Shown in pieces: positions 14,950 to 22,534 of a DNA stretch of 64,000 nt. The stretch spans positions 1-64,000 of the forward strand of contig CAKSUQ010000007.1 in assembly GCA_934502625.1 (NCBI GenBank), written 5' to 3'. The position numbers and the translations under genes are program-made. The notes below the pieces were generated by a model. That model was not told the origin of the DNA and searched no databases. It was given only the letters and a program-made list of their open reading frames with translations. Positions within the stretch are counted from its first letter, which is position 1, and the number at the start of each line of letters is the position of its first letter. This DNA comes from an uncultured Gemmiger sp. Its GTDB lineage: Bacteria > Bacillota > Clostridia > Oscillospirales > Ruminococcaceae.

Positions 14950-14979
14950 TTGCTATTTTCCGCACCGATATGCTATACT
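14950..14979 (+). promoter_or_regulatory. promoter of first LytTR/GHKL pair
   Basis: TTGCTA (14950-14955), 18-bp spacer and TATACT (14974-14979), ending 31 bp before the response-regulator start. Confidence 0.5.
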
Positions 14980-15010
14980 GAGAGAAAACGAAACGAAGGG
15001 GGCGCGGCGG

Positions 15011-15721
15011 ATGATCCGCATTGCGATCGTCGAGGACGAGGCAGCTGTCCGCGACCAGCTGACCGGCTATGTGCAGCGCTACACCCGGCAGTACGGCACG
15101 CCGTTCGAGGTGACGACCTTCTGCGACGGGGTGGACGTCCTTGAAAATTACCGCCCGGTCTACGACGTCATCTTTCTCGACGTCGAGATGCAGCACCTTG
15201 ACGGCATGGAGACGGCGCAGCGCATCCGGGCACTGGACAGCGACGTGCTGCTCATCTTCATCACAAACATGGCGCAGTACGCCATCAAGGGATACGCGGT
15301 CGGCGCACTGGACTATGTGCTGAAGCCGGTGCCGTATTTTGCGTTCTCGCAGCAGCTGCAAAAGGCGGTCGGCCAGTTGGCGCGGCAGAAGCGGCGCTAT
15401 CTGGCCGTGCCGGTGGACGGTGGGCTGCGGCGGCTCGACGAGGCATCCATCTACTACATCGAGAGCGAAGGCCACCGCATCCATTTTTACACCGAGGAAG
15501 GGGACTTCTCTGCGCCCGGCGCACTGAAAACCTTCGAGGAAAAGCTCGCCGACCGCCCGTTTGCGCGGTGCAACAGCGGGTATCTCGTCAATCTGGCGCA
15601 GGTGTCGGGCGTGCAGCAGAACACCGTGCAGGTCGGCCCGCACGAGCTGCAGGTCAGCCGTCCGAAGCGCAAGGCGTTTCTGGAGGCACTGGCGGACTAC
15701 ATCGGAGGTGGCGGCGTATGA
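15011..15721 (+). CDS. LytTR-family response regulator
   Basis: Receiver domain (residues 1-120): acidic pair in VEDEAAV, phospho-acceptor Asp in VIFLDVEM, Thr/Ser in FITNM, Lys in VLKPV. The C-terminal LytTR DNA-binding domain (about 140-235) has the characteristic YYIESEGHRI and FARCNSGYLVNL. It belongs to the AgrA/VirR-like group. The stop overlaps the kinase start (ATGA), so the pair is cotranslated. A close paralogue is at 32922-33629. Confidence 0.92.
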   Translation: MIRIAIVEDEAAVRDQLTGYVQRYTRQYGTPFEVTTFCDGVDVLENYRPVYDVIFLDVEMQHLDGMETAQRIRALDSDVLLIFITNMAQYAIKGYAVGALDYVLKPVPYFAFSQQLQKAVGQLARQKRRYLAVPVDGGLRRLDEASIYYIESEGHRIHFYTEEGDFSAPGALKTFEEKLADRPFARCNSGYLVNLAQVSGVQQNTVQVGPHELQVSRPKRKAFLEALADYIGGGGV

Positions 15722-16998
15722 CGACCCTGCCGGACATTCCCCGGTTATACACGGCACTGGCGGAAATTCTGGCCGCCGTGCTCTACGCGCAGGCCGCACC
15801 GCCCCGGTTGGGCAAAGCGGCGAACGCAGGCGTTACTGCCGTGTGGTCGGCAGCGCTGGCCGTTTTTTTGCAGCTGACCGGCAGCGTGCCGCTGGCGTGG
15901 TGGATCCCCTGTATGACGGTGGCGATCGGCTGGCTGTACCTTTATCTGTGGGGTACGCGGACGATGAACTTGCTGGAAGCCGGGTACAGCTGCGCCCGCG
16001 CGTTCATTCTGGCCGAGCTGGCTGCCAGCGTCGAGTGGCAGCTGCACTGTGTGCTGTGGCCGCAGCGCGGGGCAGGGGAACTGCCCGCACTGCTGCTGTT
16101 GGTCGCCGTCTACGCGGCGCTGTACGGGTTCCTCTACTTGTTTGAACGCCGCCGCGCCACCGCTGCGCGGCTGACAATCGCCCCGGCGGCGATGCTGATG
16201 GCCGTCGTCATGGCGGTGACGGTCTTTGCGGTCAGCAACCTGAGTTTTGTTGCCGACGGCGAGGCAACGATGAGCGTTTTCTACATACGTACACTGGTGG
16301 ATTTTGCGGGCGTGCTGATCCTGAGCGTCCAGCACGAGCAGCTGCGGGAGGCCGCGCTGCACAGCGAATTGGCGGCGATGGACAATGTTCTGCACCGCCA
16401 GTACGAGCAGTACAAACAGAGCAAGGAGAACATCCGGCTCATCAACCGGCGCTACCACGAGCTGAAAATGCAGATCGCGGCTATCCGCGCCGAGCGAGAC
16501 CAAGCCAAGCAGGACGCCGCGTTGGCCGAGATGGAAAGCGGCATCCGCCGGTATGAGGCCGAGAACAAGACCGGCAACCCGGTGCTGGACACGCTGCTGA
16601 CCGCGAAAAGTCTCTATTGCCAGCAGCATGGCGTCAATATGACCTGCGTAGCGGACGGTACACTGTTGGATTTTCTGACGACGGGGGAGATCTGCACCAT
16701 CGTCGGCACCGCGCTGGACAACGCGACCGAGAGCGTCTGCGCCGAGCCAGACGCCGAGAAGCGGCTGATCCGGGTGGCAATCTACGCCCAGAACGGCTTT
16801 GTGATGCTGCGATTTGAAAACTACTGCGCGCAGCCGGTGGAGCTGGGCGCGGACGGCCTGCCCCGCAGCAGCGCCCACGGCGGTTATGACCTGAAAAGTG
16901 TCCGTGCGGCAGCCGAGGCGCGCGGCGGCACGCTGACCCTGCATTGGGAGAACGAGTGGTTTACCCTGCGCGTCCTGCTGCCGCAGCAGCGGGCGTAA
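15718..16998 (+). CDS. GHKL-type sensor histidine kinase (AgrC-like)
   Basis: The 426-residue protein has five or six N-terminal membrane segments (residues 1-210). A short dimerisation region carries the phospho-acceptor His in RYHELKMQI (about residue 243). The ATPase domain has an N-box-like IVGTALDNATE and a glycine box AHGGYDLKSV. ATG 15718 overlaps the response regulator stop. AgrC-like kinases usually sense peptides, but no AgrB/AgrD or other pheromone gene is adjacent. Confidence 0.9.
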   Translation: MTTLPDIPRLYTALAEILAAVLYAQAAPPRLGKAANAGVTAVWSAALAVFLQLTGSVPLAWWIPCMTVAIGWLYLYLWGTRTMNLLEAGYSCARAFILAELAASVEWQLHCVLWPQRGAGELPALLLLVAVYAALYGFLYLFERRRATAARLTIAPAAMLMAVVMAVTVFAVSNLSFVADGEATMSVFYIRTLVDFAGVLILSVQHEQLREAALHSELAAMDNVLHRQYEQYKQSKENIRLINRRYHELKMQIAAIRAERDQAKQDAALAEMESGIRRYEAENKTGNPVLDTLLTAKSLYCQQHGVNMTCVADGTLLDFLTTGEICTIVGTALDNATESVCAEPDAEKRLIRVAIYAQNGFVMLRFENYCAQPVELGADGLPRSSAHGGYDLKSVRAAAEARGGTLTLHWENEWFTLRVLLPQQRA

Positions 16999-17010
16999 AA
17001 TAGAGAAACA

Positions 17011-17049
17011 AAAATCCATCCGTGGCGGACTGCCACGGATGGATTTTTT
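17011..17049. terminator. bidirectional terminator between kinase and TauE genes
   Basis: Stem AAATCCATCCGTGGC/GCCACGGATGGATTT with a 5-base loop, flanked by A and T runs, serving two convergent genes. Confidence 0.85.
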
Positions 17050-17069
17050 GTGCGTATCGGGAAGGGAAT

Positions 17070-17843
17070 TTACAGGTAATTGACTGCCAGAATCGCAGCG
17101 CCGAGGATCACCAGCACGACGCCGGTGGCACGGTTCAGCGTTGCGGGCGCGGCCTTGTTGGCGAACTTTGCGGCGATGCGAGCCCACAGCAGCGTGCTGA
17201 GAACGCAGCAGACAAGACAGAACAGATCGGGTGCGCCGCCGATGGCAAAGTGGCTGACGGCACCGGTCAGCGCTGTGAAGGTCATGATGAAAACGCTCGT
17301 GCCGACGGCGGTTTTCAGCTCGTACCCCAGCACCGAGGTCAGCAGAAGCAGCATCATCATGCCGCCGCCCGCGCCGATAAACCCGCAGATGAAGCCGACG
17401 GCCGAGCCACAGAGCAGCGACTGGACGAACCGTTTTTGTGCGCTGACGGCGTTCATCGCGCTTTTCGTCGTCATGACCGGCCGCACGATGAACTTGATGC
17501 CCAGCAGCAGCGTCATAAAGGTCGAGAAGCCGCCCATCGTCGAGCCGGGCATCAGGCTGGCGGTATAGCTGCCCACCAGCGTAAAGCCCAGCACAGCCGC
17601 CATCATGACCGCGCCGTTTTTGATGTCAAGGTTGCCGTTTTTGCCGTAGGTGTAGGCCGAAATCGCGCTTGCCAGCACGTCGCTTGCCAGCGCGATGCCG
17701 ACGGCCATGTAGGGATCCATGCCCAGAAAGGTGATGAGCATTGGGCTGATGACAGCGGCGGCGCTCATGCCCGCAAAGCCGGTGCCCAGCCCCGCGCCGA
17801 TACCGGCAGCGAAACAGACGATGAATTTGATGAAATAACTCAT
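17070..17843 (-). CDS. TauE/SafE-family membrane transporter
   Basis: The 257-residue protein has about eight membrane segments in two repeats, each with a glycine-rich turn (AAGIGAGLGTGFAGMSAA near residue 12; GFIGAGGGMMM near 135). This is typical of the sulfite/sulfonate-exporter family, whose substrates are small organosulfur or anionic compounds. The start ATG 17843 follows AAGGAGCG. It is 13 bp downstream of the MarR gene and probably cotranscribed, so its export is likely induced by a MarR ligand. Confidence 0.88.
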   Translation of the reverse strand: MSYFIKFIVCFAAGIGAGLGTGFAGMSAAAVISPMLITFLGMDPYMAVGIALASDVLASAISAYTYGKNGNLDIKNGAVMMAAVLGFTLVGSYTASLMPGSTMGGFSTFMTLLLGIKFIVRPVMTTKSAMNAVSAQKRFVQSLLCGSAVGFICGFIGAGGGMMMLLLLTSVLGYELKTAVGTSVFIMTFTALTGAVSHFAIGGAPDLFCLVCCVLSTLLWARIAAKFANKAAPATLNRATGVVLVILGAAILAVNYL

Positions 17844-17856
17844 GGAAACGCTCCTT

Positions 17857-18279
17857 TTACAGCTGATGCAGAATATTTTCATCCATGCGGCGCAGGTAAT
17901 CCTGCAGAGACTGCCGCTCCTGCGGGGTAAAGCCCGCAAAAAGCGGCTCCAAGCTGCCCGCCTGAATTTGCGCCAGCGCTGCCGCAATGGGCAGCGCCTC
18001 CGGCGTGAAAGCCAGCATCCGCTGGCGGCGGTTGTCCGGCGCGAGGGAGACGGCCAGCAGCCCACGGCTGCGCAGGTGCTCGACCGCTGCCGAGACGTTG
18101 GACTTCGCCAGCCCGCGGTAGCGGCAGATGTCGCTGGCTGTGCGGCAGTCGGGATTGTTGTGCAGAAACAGCAGGATGTCGATTTCCAACTGGTTCAGCC
18201 CGTACTGCGCGGCGGCAGCCTCAAACTGCGCGGTGTAGTATTTTTTGTAGTGCTGGGCATACGCCAGAATCGGCAGCAT
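17857..18279 (-). CDS. MarR-family transcriptional regulator
   Basis: The 140-residue winged-helix protein has the MarR core LEIDILLFLHNNPDCRTASD, the recognition helix GLAKSNVSAAVEHL and wing DNRRQRMLAF. The start ATG 18279 follows AAAAAGGAGG; longer frames upstream would run through the promoter. A perfect operator palindrome overlaps its own promoter, so it is almost certainly autoregulated together with the TauE transporter. Confidence 0.92.
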   Translation of the reverse strand: MLPILAYAQHYKKYYTAQFEAAAAQYGLNQLEIDILLFLHNNPDCRTASDICRYRGLAKSNVSAAVEHLRSRGLLAVSLAPDNRRQRMLAFTPEALPIAAALAQIQAGSLEPLFAGFTPQERQSLQDYLRRMDENILHQL

Positions 18280-18309
18280 CGGGACGGCCTCCTTTTTGCA
18301 AATTCTAAA

Positions 18310-18351
18310 TAGAACAGTTCTAATTATAACTATTAAGAGGCGCGCTGTCAA
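18310..18351 (-). promoter_or_regulatory. MarR promoter with overlapping operator
   Basis: On the minus strand TTGACA (18351-18346), 17-bp spacer and TATAAT (18328-18323) give a consensus promoter. Directly downstream is the palindrome TAGAACAGTTCTA (18310-18322) plus an AGAAT half-site, placed to block transcription when bound. Confidence 0.85.
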
Positions 18352-18361
18352 CCGGGAAGCC

Positions 18362-18396
18362 AAAAAAACACACGCCGGGGCACGGCGTGTGTTTTC
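18362..18396. terminator. terminator adjoining truncated tRNA-Ala copy
   Basis: Stem ACACACGCCG/CGGCGTGTGT with A and T runs on both sides. It follows the truncated tRNA-Ala 3' copy in the same way that the 18628-18660 hairpin follows the intact gene. Confidence 0.65.
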
Positions 18397-18397
18397 G

Positions 18398-18683
18398 TTT
18401 TGGTGGACCTGGAGGGATTCTCCCGCGGGCTGACAAACTGTCCGCAGGACAGTTTGTCCCGGCACTGCGGTGCCGTCGCCCTGTCACGACTTGCGGTTAC
18501 CGCATCAGGCGGCGCCCCTTGGGCGGGGCTTGCCTTCTGCGACCGCAGCGCTTGCTCTGCCTCCCTGAATCCGCCGCAGGCGGCGGTCGGCTCCGCAACA
18601 AATCCTCTCCATGTCAACACCAAAATAAAAATTCCCGCCGGGATACGGCGGGAATCTTCATTTTGGTGGACCTGGAGGGATTC
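18398..18683 (-). repeat. 23-bp tRNA-Ala 3'-end duplication bracketing a palindrome-bearing insert
   Basis: TTTTGGTGGACCTGGAGGG plus ATTC is present at 18398-18420 and 18661-18683. The second copy is the 3' end of the intact tRNA-Ala; the first is a severed copy. The roughly 240 bp between contain the tRNA terminator and a perfect 11-bp stem/3-base loop (18433-18457, arms ACAAACTGTCC/GGACAGTTTGT). No gene is seen. The arrangement is that of a tiny or decayed integrative element. Confidence 0.6.
18628..18660 (-). terminator. terminator of tRNA-Ala
   Basis: On the minus strand ATTCCCGCCG/CGGCGGGAAT is followed by a T-rich run, 4 to 36 bases after the CCA end. Confidence 0.8.
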
Positions 18684-18739
18684 GAACCCTTGACCTCTCG
18701 GATGCGAACCGAACGCTCTCCCAACTGAGCTACAGGCCC
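18664..18739 (-). tRNA. tRNA-Ala (anticodon CGC)
   Basis: Acceptor GGGCCTG/CAGGTCC includes the G3-U70 pair that identifies alanine tRNAs. The anticodon loop is TTCGCAT, giving anticodon CGC. Encoded CCA at 18666-18664. Confidence 0.93.
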
Positions 18740-18769
18740 ATATTCTGTTTTGTCGCTGACGACTAGATT

Positions 18770-18798
18770 ACTATACCTCTTTTGCGGAAAAAAGTCAA
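18770..18798 (-). promoter_or_regulatory. promoter of tRNA-Ala
   Basis: Minus strand TTGACT (18798-18793), 17-bp spacer, TATAGT (18775-18770). Confidence 0.85.
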
Positions 18799-18928
18799 GA
18801 GCCTTGCGCGGATTTTTTTGCGGTTTGGCAAAATCCCGCCCGGTGCCGCGCCCTTGCGCAGCGGTGGGGAATGTGCTACAATAAAGCCAATCTGACGAGG
18901 GCGTATAAAAACGTACAAAAAGCGTAGA

Positions 18929-18958
18929 TTGAATCCGGCACACAGGTTGAATTATAGT
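18929..18958 (+). promoter_or_regulatory. promoter of DUF6514/Spo0A-like operon
   Basis: TTGAAT (18929-18934), 18-bp spacer and TATAGT (18953-18958), followed by a small GCGGC/GCCGC hairpin before the first gene. Confidence 0.6.
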
Positions 18959-19008
18959 ATTGTAAATACCCTGCGGCTTTGCCGCAAACTTGTGTGAGGT
19001 GGATACTT

Positions 19009-19281
19009 ATGGAAACTAAGCCGATTGCAGCGTATCGGCGCGAACTGTCCGCGCTGGCAGGGCTGCAGTGTGCCGCCACGGTGACCTATACGTTGCTGCG
19101 CGAGCCGGACGCCCTGTGCATCTGCGCCCGGCGGGGCGGCGCACCGGCGGTACACTGTATGCTCTGCGACATTGGGGAGGAACAAGCCGGGATGCTGACG
19201 CGCTATTTGTATGAAAATGCCGTTGCGCCGGAGCAGGTGCCCGATGTGCTGCATGACCTGTGCGGATCGGCGGTGGGCTGA
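19009..19281 (+). CDS. DUF6514-like small protein
   Basis: A 90-residue soluble protein. The order YRRELSALAG, CICARRGG, and a C-terminal VAPEQVPDVLHDL matches my recollection of DUF6514 proteins of Clostridia; confidence in the family is moderate. It starts at ATG 19009 after GAGGTGG. The stop TGA overlaps the next ATG (TGATG), coupling it to the Spo0A-like gene. Function unknown. Confidence 0.65.
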   Translation: METKPIAAYRRELSALAGLQCAATVTYTLLREPDALCICARRGGAPAVHCMLCDIGEEQAGMLTRYLYENAVAPEQVPDVLHDLCGSAVG

Positions 19282-20099
19282 TGCCGACAGTATTAGAAAA
19301 AGGCTGCGACGTAGCCCCCGAACGGGAAAGACCGGCTCTGCCGGATACCGCGCCGGTGACGGCGCTGTTTGCCTTCAGCACCCGGCTGGATCGCGACACG
19401 ATGCGGCTGTTTTCCCAGACGCATCAAGGCAGCGTTCACACGGCGGCGGTGGCCGCCACGGGCGAAGAGCTGCTGGAACAGCTGCGCGGCGGCGTCCGCC
19501 CGCAGGTGATCGTGCTGGACGCGCTGCTGACAAAACCCTCGGCTGCCGAGGTCTTGCAGCAGATCGACACAATGCAGGTAAAGCCCCAGCCCGCCATATT
19601 GGTGCTGGTGCCCATCCCGGAGGAGACTGCCGCGCGCCGGGCGCTGAGCGCATTTTCAAAATACGAGATCATGCTGCGCCCCTACAGGCTGCGCAGCCTG
19701 TTTGACGAGGTCTACCGCATGGGTAGCGACGAGCAGGCGGGGCATCTGTACCACCTGCGCCGCTGCTGCAGCGACCTTTTGGACGAGCTGGGGGCACGCG
19801 CCACGATGCACGGCTACCATTATGTTGAAAAGATGGTGCTGTACGCGATCTACGCCGCGCAGCCCCAGCCCATCGGCGCGCTGCAGCAGTATGTCGCCAC
19901 GGAGGAGAACGTCGAGGTCGGCACCGTGATCTCGGCGGTGAACCGCCTGACGGCAGGCATGGCGAAGCGCGGCACCGAGCTGTACCGCAGCCTTTGTCGG
20001 CGGTGCGGCCGCCCGGAGACGGCGGCGCTTTCCAATGGGCAGCTGCTGGAGGGGATGCTCTGGCTGCTGCGCGACCAAAGAGAACCATACCTATTATAA
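19281..20099 (+). CDS. divergent Spo0A-like response regulator
   Basis: The receiver domain (about residues 20-145) keeps the phospho-acceptor Asp in QVIVLDALL. It has lost the N-terminal acidic pair (ALFAFSTRLD) and has Arg for the conserved Lys (LRPYR). The C-terminal 110 residues align by eye with the Spo0A DNA-binding domain: LLDELGARATMHGYHYV resembles IIHEIGVPAHIKGYLYL, GTVISAVNRL takes the recognition-helix place, and SNGQLLEGM replaces NSEFIA. The recognition helix is strongly altered. It is probably a paralogue with other targets rather than the sporulation master regulator. Confidence 0.65.
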   Translation: MPTVLEKGCDVAPERERPALPDTAPVTALFAFSTRLDRDTMRLFSQTHQGSVHTAAVAATGEELLEQLRGGVRPQVIVLDALLTKPSAAEVLQQIDTMQVKPQPAILVLVPIPEETAARRALSAFSKYEIMLRPYRLRSLFDEVYRMGSDEQAGHLYHLRRCCSDLLDELGARATMHGYHYVEKMVLYAIYAAQPQPIGALQQYVATEENVEVGTVISAVNRLTAGMAKRGTELYRSLCRRCGRPETAALSNGQLLEGMLWLLRDQREPYLL

Positions 20100-20111
20100 G
20101 AGGTGAGCTGT

Positions 20112-20918
20112 ATGTACAAGGACGACGGAACAGGGCAGGCGCTGCTGGCGCTGCGCGGGGGACTGCGCGGGCGGTTCCGCCGCTCCTTCGACAGCATGGA
20201 GAACGCCTTCGAGGCCTTGCAGGATCACCTGCGCAACACCGCCGACCCGGCGGAACAGGAGGCGCTGGAACCGATTTTGCAGGAATTGCAGACCCAGCTG
20301 CTCTGCCTGCGCCGCTTGGGCGAGCAGGCCGCCGACGCCGCCACCGCCTCCCTTTTGCACGGCACCTGCGTGCCGCGCCCGATGGACTTGGTTGGCCAGC
20401 TGCAGGAGTTTTGCACGATGCTGCGGGAGGAGGCCGCGCAGTACGCGCTGCCCTTCACGGTCGAGCTGCACACGGAGGGTGCGGAGGTGCTGCCCACGAT
20501 GGGCGACATCACGCTGCTGACGGCGTTGCTGACGAATCTCGTCTCGAACACCCTCGCCGCCGATCCCGGCGCGAAAATCACGCTGACCTGTGCGCCGGGG
20601 CTGTTTTGCTATCGGGACAACGGCACCGGGCTGCCCGCCGATGCGAAGGCTCTGCTGACGGACGGCGTGTGGAGCGCCCGCCTGCTGCAGGCGGGCGGGC
20701 TCGGCCTGCCGCTGCTCGCCGCCTACGCGCGGGCGATGAACTGGACACTGACGGTGGGGGAGCAGGGCACGGAGCTGCGCTTTGCCCTGCCCGATGCCGC
20801 CGCAGCGCTGGACGGCCTGACGCTGGAATCTCCGACTGAGTGTCTGGCCGACCGGCAGAACCGCCGCTTAGCCATCCGCCGCGAGCTGGCCGTGCTGGCT
20901 GTGGAAGATAAGGTATGA
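20112..20918 (+). CDS. histidine-kinase-like ATPase without clear phospho-acceptor His
   Basis: The 268-residue soluble protein has a helical N-terminal part (residues 15-75) shaped like a dimerisation domain but without a recognisable H-box. A HATPase_c domain follows: N-box LLTNLVSN, G1 DNGTGLP, G2 AGGLGLPLL. No membrane segment. It starts at ATG 20112 after AGAGGTG, 12 bp past the Spo0A-like gene. It could be its kinase, phosphatase or an anti-sigma-like partner; the context makes an interaction very likely. Confidence 0.7.
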   Translation: MYKDDGTGQALLALRGGLRGRFRRSFDSMENAFEALQDHLRNTADPAEQEALEPILQELQTQLLCLRRLGEQAADAATASLLHGTCVPRPMDLVGQLQEFCTMLREEAAQYALPFTVELHTEGAEVLPTMGDITLLTALLTNLVSNTLAADPGAKITLTCAPGLFCYRDNGTGLPADAKALLTDGVWSARLLQAGGLGLPLLAAYARAMNWTLTVGEQGTELRFALPDAAAALDGLTLESPTECLADRQNRRLAIRRELAVLAVEDKV

Positions 20919-20925
20919 TGCACTG

Positions 20926-20957
20926 CGCCGTTTCCGCTTCGGGAGCGGCGTTTTTTG
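20926..20957 (+). terminator. terminator after Spo0A-like operon
   Basis: A 10-bp stem (CGCCGTTTCC/GGGAGCGGCG with G-U pairs), 5-base loop and T6. Confidence 0.75.
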
Positions 20958-21002
20958 TGAAAAGGCTTCCCTTGAGGGAAAAGGCTTTTTTTCCTCCACC
21001 GC

Positions 21003-21031
21003 TTTACTTTATCCCGGTTTTATTGTAAAAT
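21003..21031 (+). promoter_or_regulatory. promoter of pyrH operon
   Basis: TTTACT (21003-21008), 17-bp spacer, TAAAAT (21026-21031), 76 bp before the pyrH start. Confidence 0.6.
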
Positions 21032-21106
21032 GTACTACAAAAAGAATGGTTTACTATGCCTGCGCGGCAGGGTAGACCGCCAAAATACTTACAGGTGGTG
21101 TTTTTT

Positions 21107-21814
21107 ATGGCAATTCAGTATAAACGTATTCTTCTGAAAGTCAGCGGCGAGGCACTGTCCGGCCCCAAGGGCACGGGCTTTGACGAGGCGACCATCGCGT
21201 CGATCTGCGCGGGCATCAAGGCTGCGCATGACCTCGGCACCCAGATCGGCATCGTTGTGGGCGGCGGCAACTTCTGGCGCGGCCGTTCCAGCGGCAAGAT
21301 GGATCGCATGGATGCCGACAAGATCGGTATGCTGGCTACCGTCATGAACGCGCTGGCCGTCAAGGACGCGCTGCGCCAGCAGGGCGTCGACGCCGTCGTC
21401 ATGACCAGCTCCTTCATGCCGCAGGTGGCCGAGTGCTTCACCAGCGACAAGGCCATCGCCGCGCTGGAAAGCGGCAAGATCGTCGTCTTCGGCGGCGGCA
21501 CCGGCAACCCGATCTTCTCTACCGACACGGCGTCCGCCCTGCGCGCGCTGGAGATCAGCGCCGACGCCATGTTCAAGGCGACGATGGTCGACGGCGTCTA
21601 CGACAAAGACCCCCACAAGTACGCCGACGCGGTGCGCTACGACACGCTGACCTTCACCCGCGTGCTGGACGAGCGTCTGGCCGTCATGGACTCCACCGCT
21701 GCCACCCTCTGCCGCGACAACGGCCTGCCCATCCTCGTCTTTGATCTGGGCGAGCCTGCCAACATTGCCAAGGCCGTGCAGGGCGAGACCGTCGGCACCC
21801 TTGTCAAAGAGTAA
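21107..21814 (+). CDS. pyrH: UMP kinase
   Basis: It phosphorylates UMP to UDP, feeding pyrimidine nucleotide and cell-wall precursor pools. Family features: N-terminal RILLKVSGEAL, the glycine-rich IVVGGGNFWRGR, and the nucleotide-binding GGTGNPIFSTD. The 235-residue length is normal. MAIQYKR at ATG 21107 follows a GGTGG site. It heads the conserved pyrH-frr-cdsA-dxr-rseP-ispG-polC block. Confidence 0.97.
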   Translation: MAIQYKRILLKVSGEALSGPKGTGFDEATIASICAGIKAAHDLGTQIGIVVGGGNFWRGRSSGKMDRMDADKIGMLATVMNALAVKDALRQQGVDAVVMTSSFMPQVAECFTSDKAIAALESGKIVVFGGGTGNPIFSTDTASALRALEISADAMFKATMVDGVYDKDPHKYADAVRYDTLTFTRVLDERLAVMDSTAATLCRDNGLPILVFDLGEPANIAKAVQGETVGTLVKE

Positions 21815-21872
21815 AAATTTGAAAAATTCATATTTTCCCCCTATACTATCTTAAAAATAAGGAGAATCACCT

Positions 21873-22427
21873 ATGAGCAGCACGACGAAACCTTTTGAAG
21901 AGAAAATGAACGCCAGCGTCAACCATCTGGTGCACGAGCTGGCCTCCATCCGCGCCGGCCGCGCCAACCCCGCCATTCTGGACAAGGTCACGGTCGACTA
22001 CTACGGCAGCCCCACGCCCATCCAGCAGATCGCGGCGGTCGCCGTGGCCGAGGCGCGCATCCTGACGATCTCCCCGTGGGATCGCTCGATGCTCAAGCCC
22101 ATCTCCAAGGCCATCCAGACCAGCGACATCGGCATCAACCCCATCGACGACGGGCAGGTCATCCGTCTCGTTTTCCCCGCGCCCACCGAGGAGCGCCGCA
22201 AGCAGCTGACGAAGGACGTCAAGAAGCAGGGCGAGGAAGCCAAGACCGCCGTGCGCAACATCCGCCGCGACGCCATGGATAAGTTCAAGGCCATGAAGAA
22301 ATCCGGCGAGCTGACCGAGGACGACCAGAAGAAGCTGGAGGAAGAGACCCAGAAGCTGACTGATAAGTACGTCAAGCTGATCGACGACACCTGCGCCGAC
22401 AAAAACAAGGAAATCATGGAGGTCTGA
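21873..22427 (+). CDS. frr: ribosome recycling factor
   Basis: It splits the post-termination ribosome together with EF-G. The 184-residue protein shows the hallmark LASIRAGRANPAILD near residue 26, the DRSMLKPISKAIQ stretch and the long C-terminal helix (DAMDKFKAMKKSGELTEDD). A strong AAGGAG precedes ATG 21873. It lies 58 bp after pyrH, the usual arrangement. uppS, which normally follows, is absent. Confidence 0.97.
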   Translation: MSSTTKPFEEKMNASVNHLVHELASIRAGRANPAILDKVTVDYYGSPTPIQQIAAVAVAEARILTISPWDRSMLKPISKAIQTSDIGINPIDDGQVIRLVFPAPTEERRKQLTKDVKKQGEEAKTAVRNIRRDAMDKFKAMKKSGELTEDDQKKLEEETQKLTDKYVKLIDDTCADKNKEIMEV

Positions 22428-22443
22428 TCTCTCCATGAACGAT

Positions 22444-22483
22444 AGCCTGTGCGGGCATGTCACGCGACACGCCCGCATAGGCT
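22444..22483 (+). terminator. hairpin between frr and cdsA
   Basis: A 13-bp stem AGCCTGTGCGGGC/GCCCGCATAGGCT followed by GTTATT; it may partly terminate the pyrH-frr transcript. The weak T run suggests read-through. Confidence 0.55.
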
Positions 22484-22534
22484 GTTATTGCATAGTCACA
22501 GCAAAAATATTTCCGCGAAAGGGAACCATCGTTT

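Noticed and set aside
15717..15721. Frameshift or fusion between the response regulator and kinase.
   Set aside because: The ATGA overlap is the normal stop/start coupling and both proteins are full length.
18398..18420. A second tRNA-Ala gene.
   Set aside because: The copy stops after the acceptor and part of the T-arm; it is a severed 3' end.
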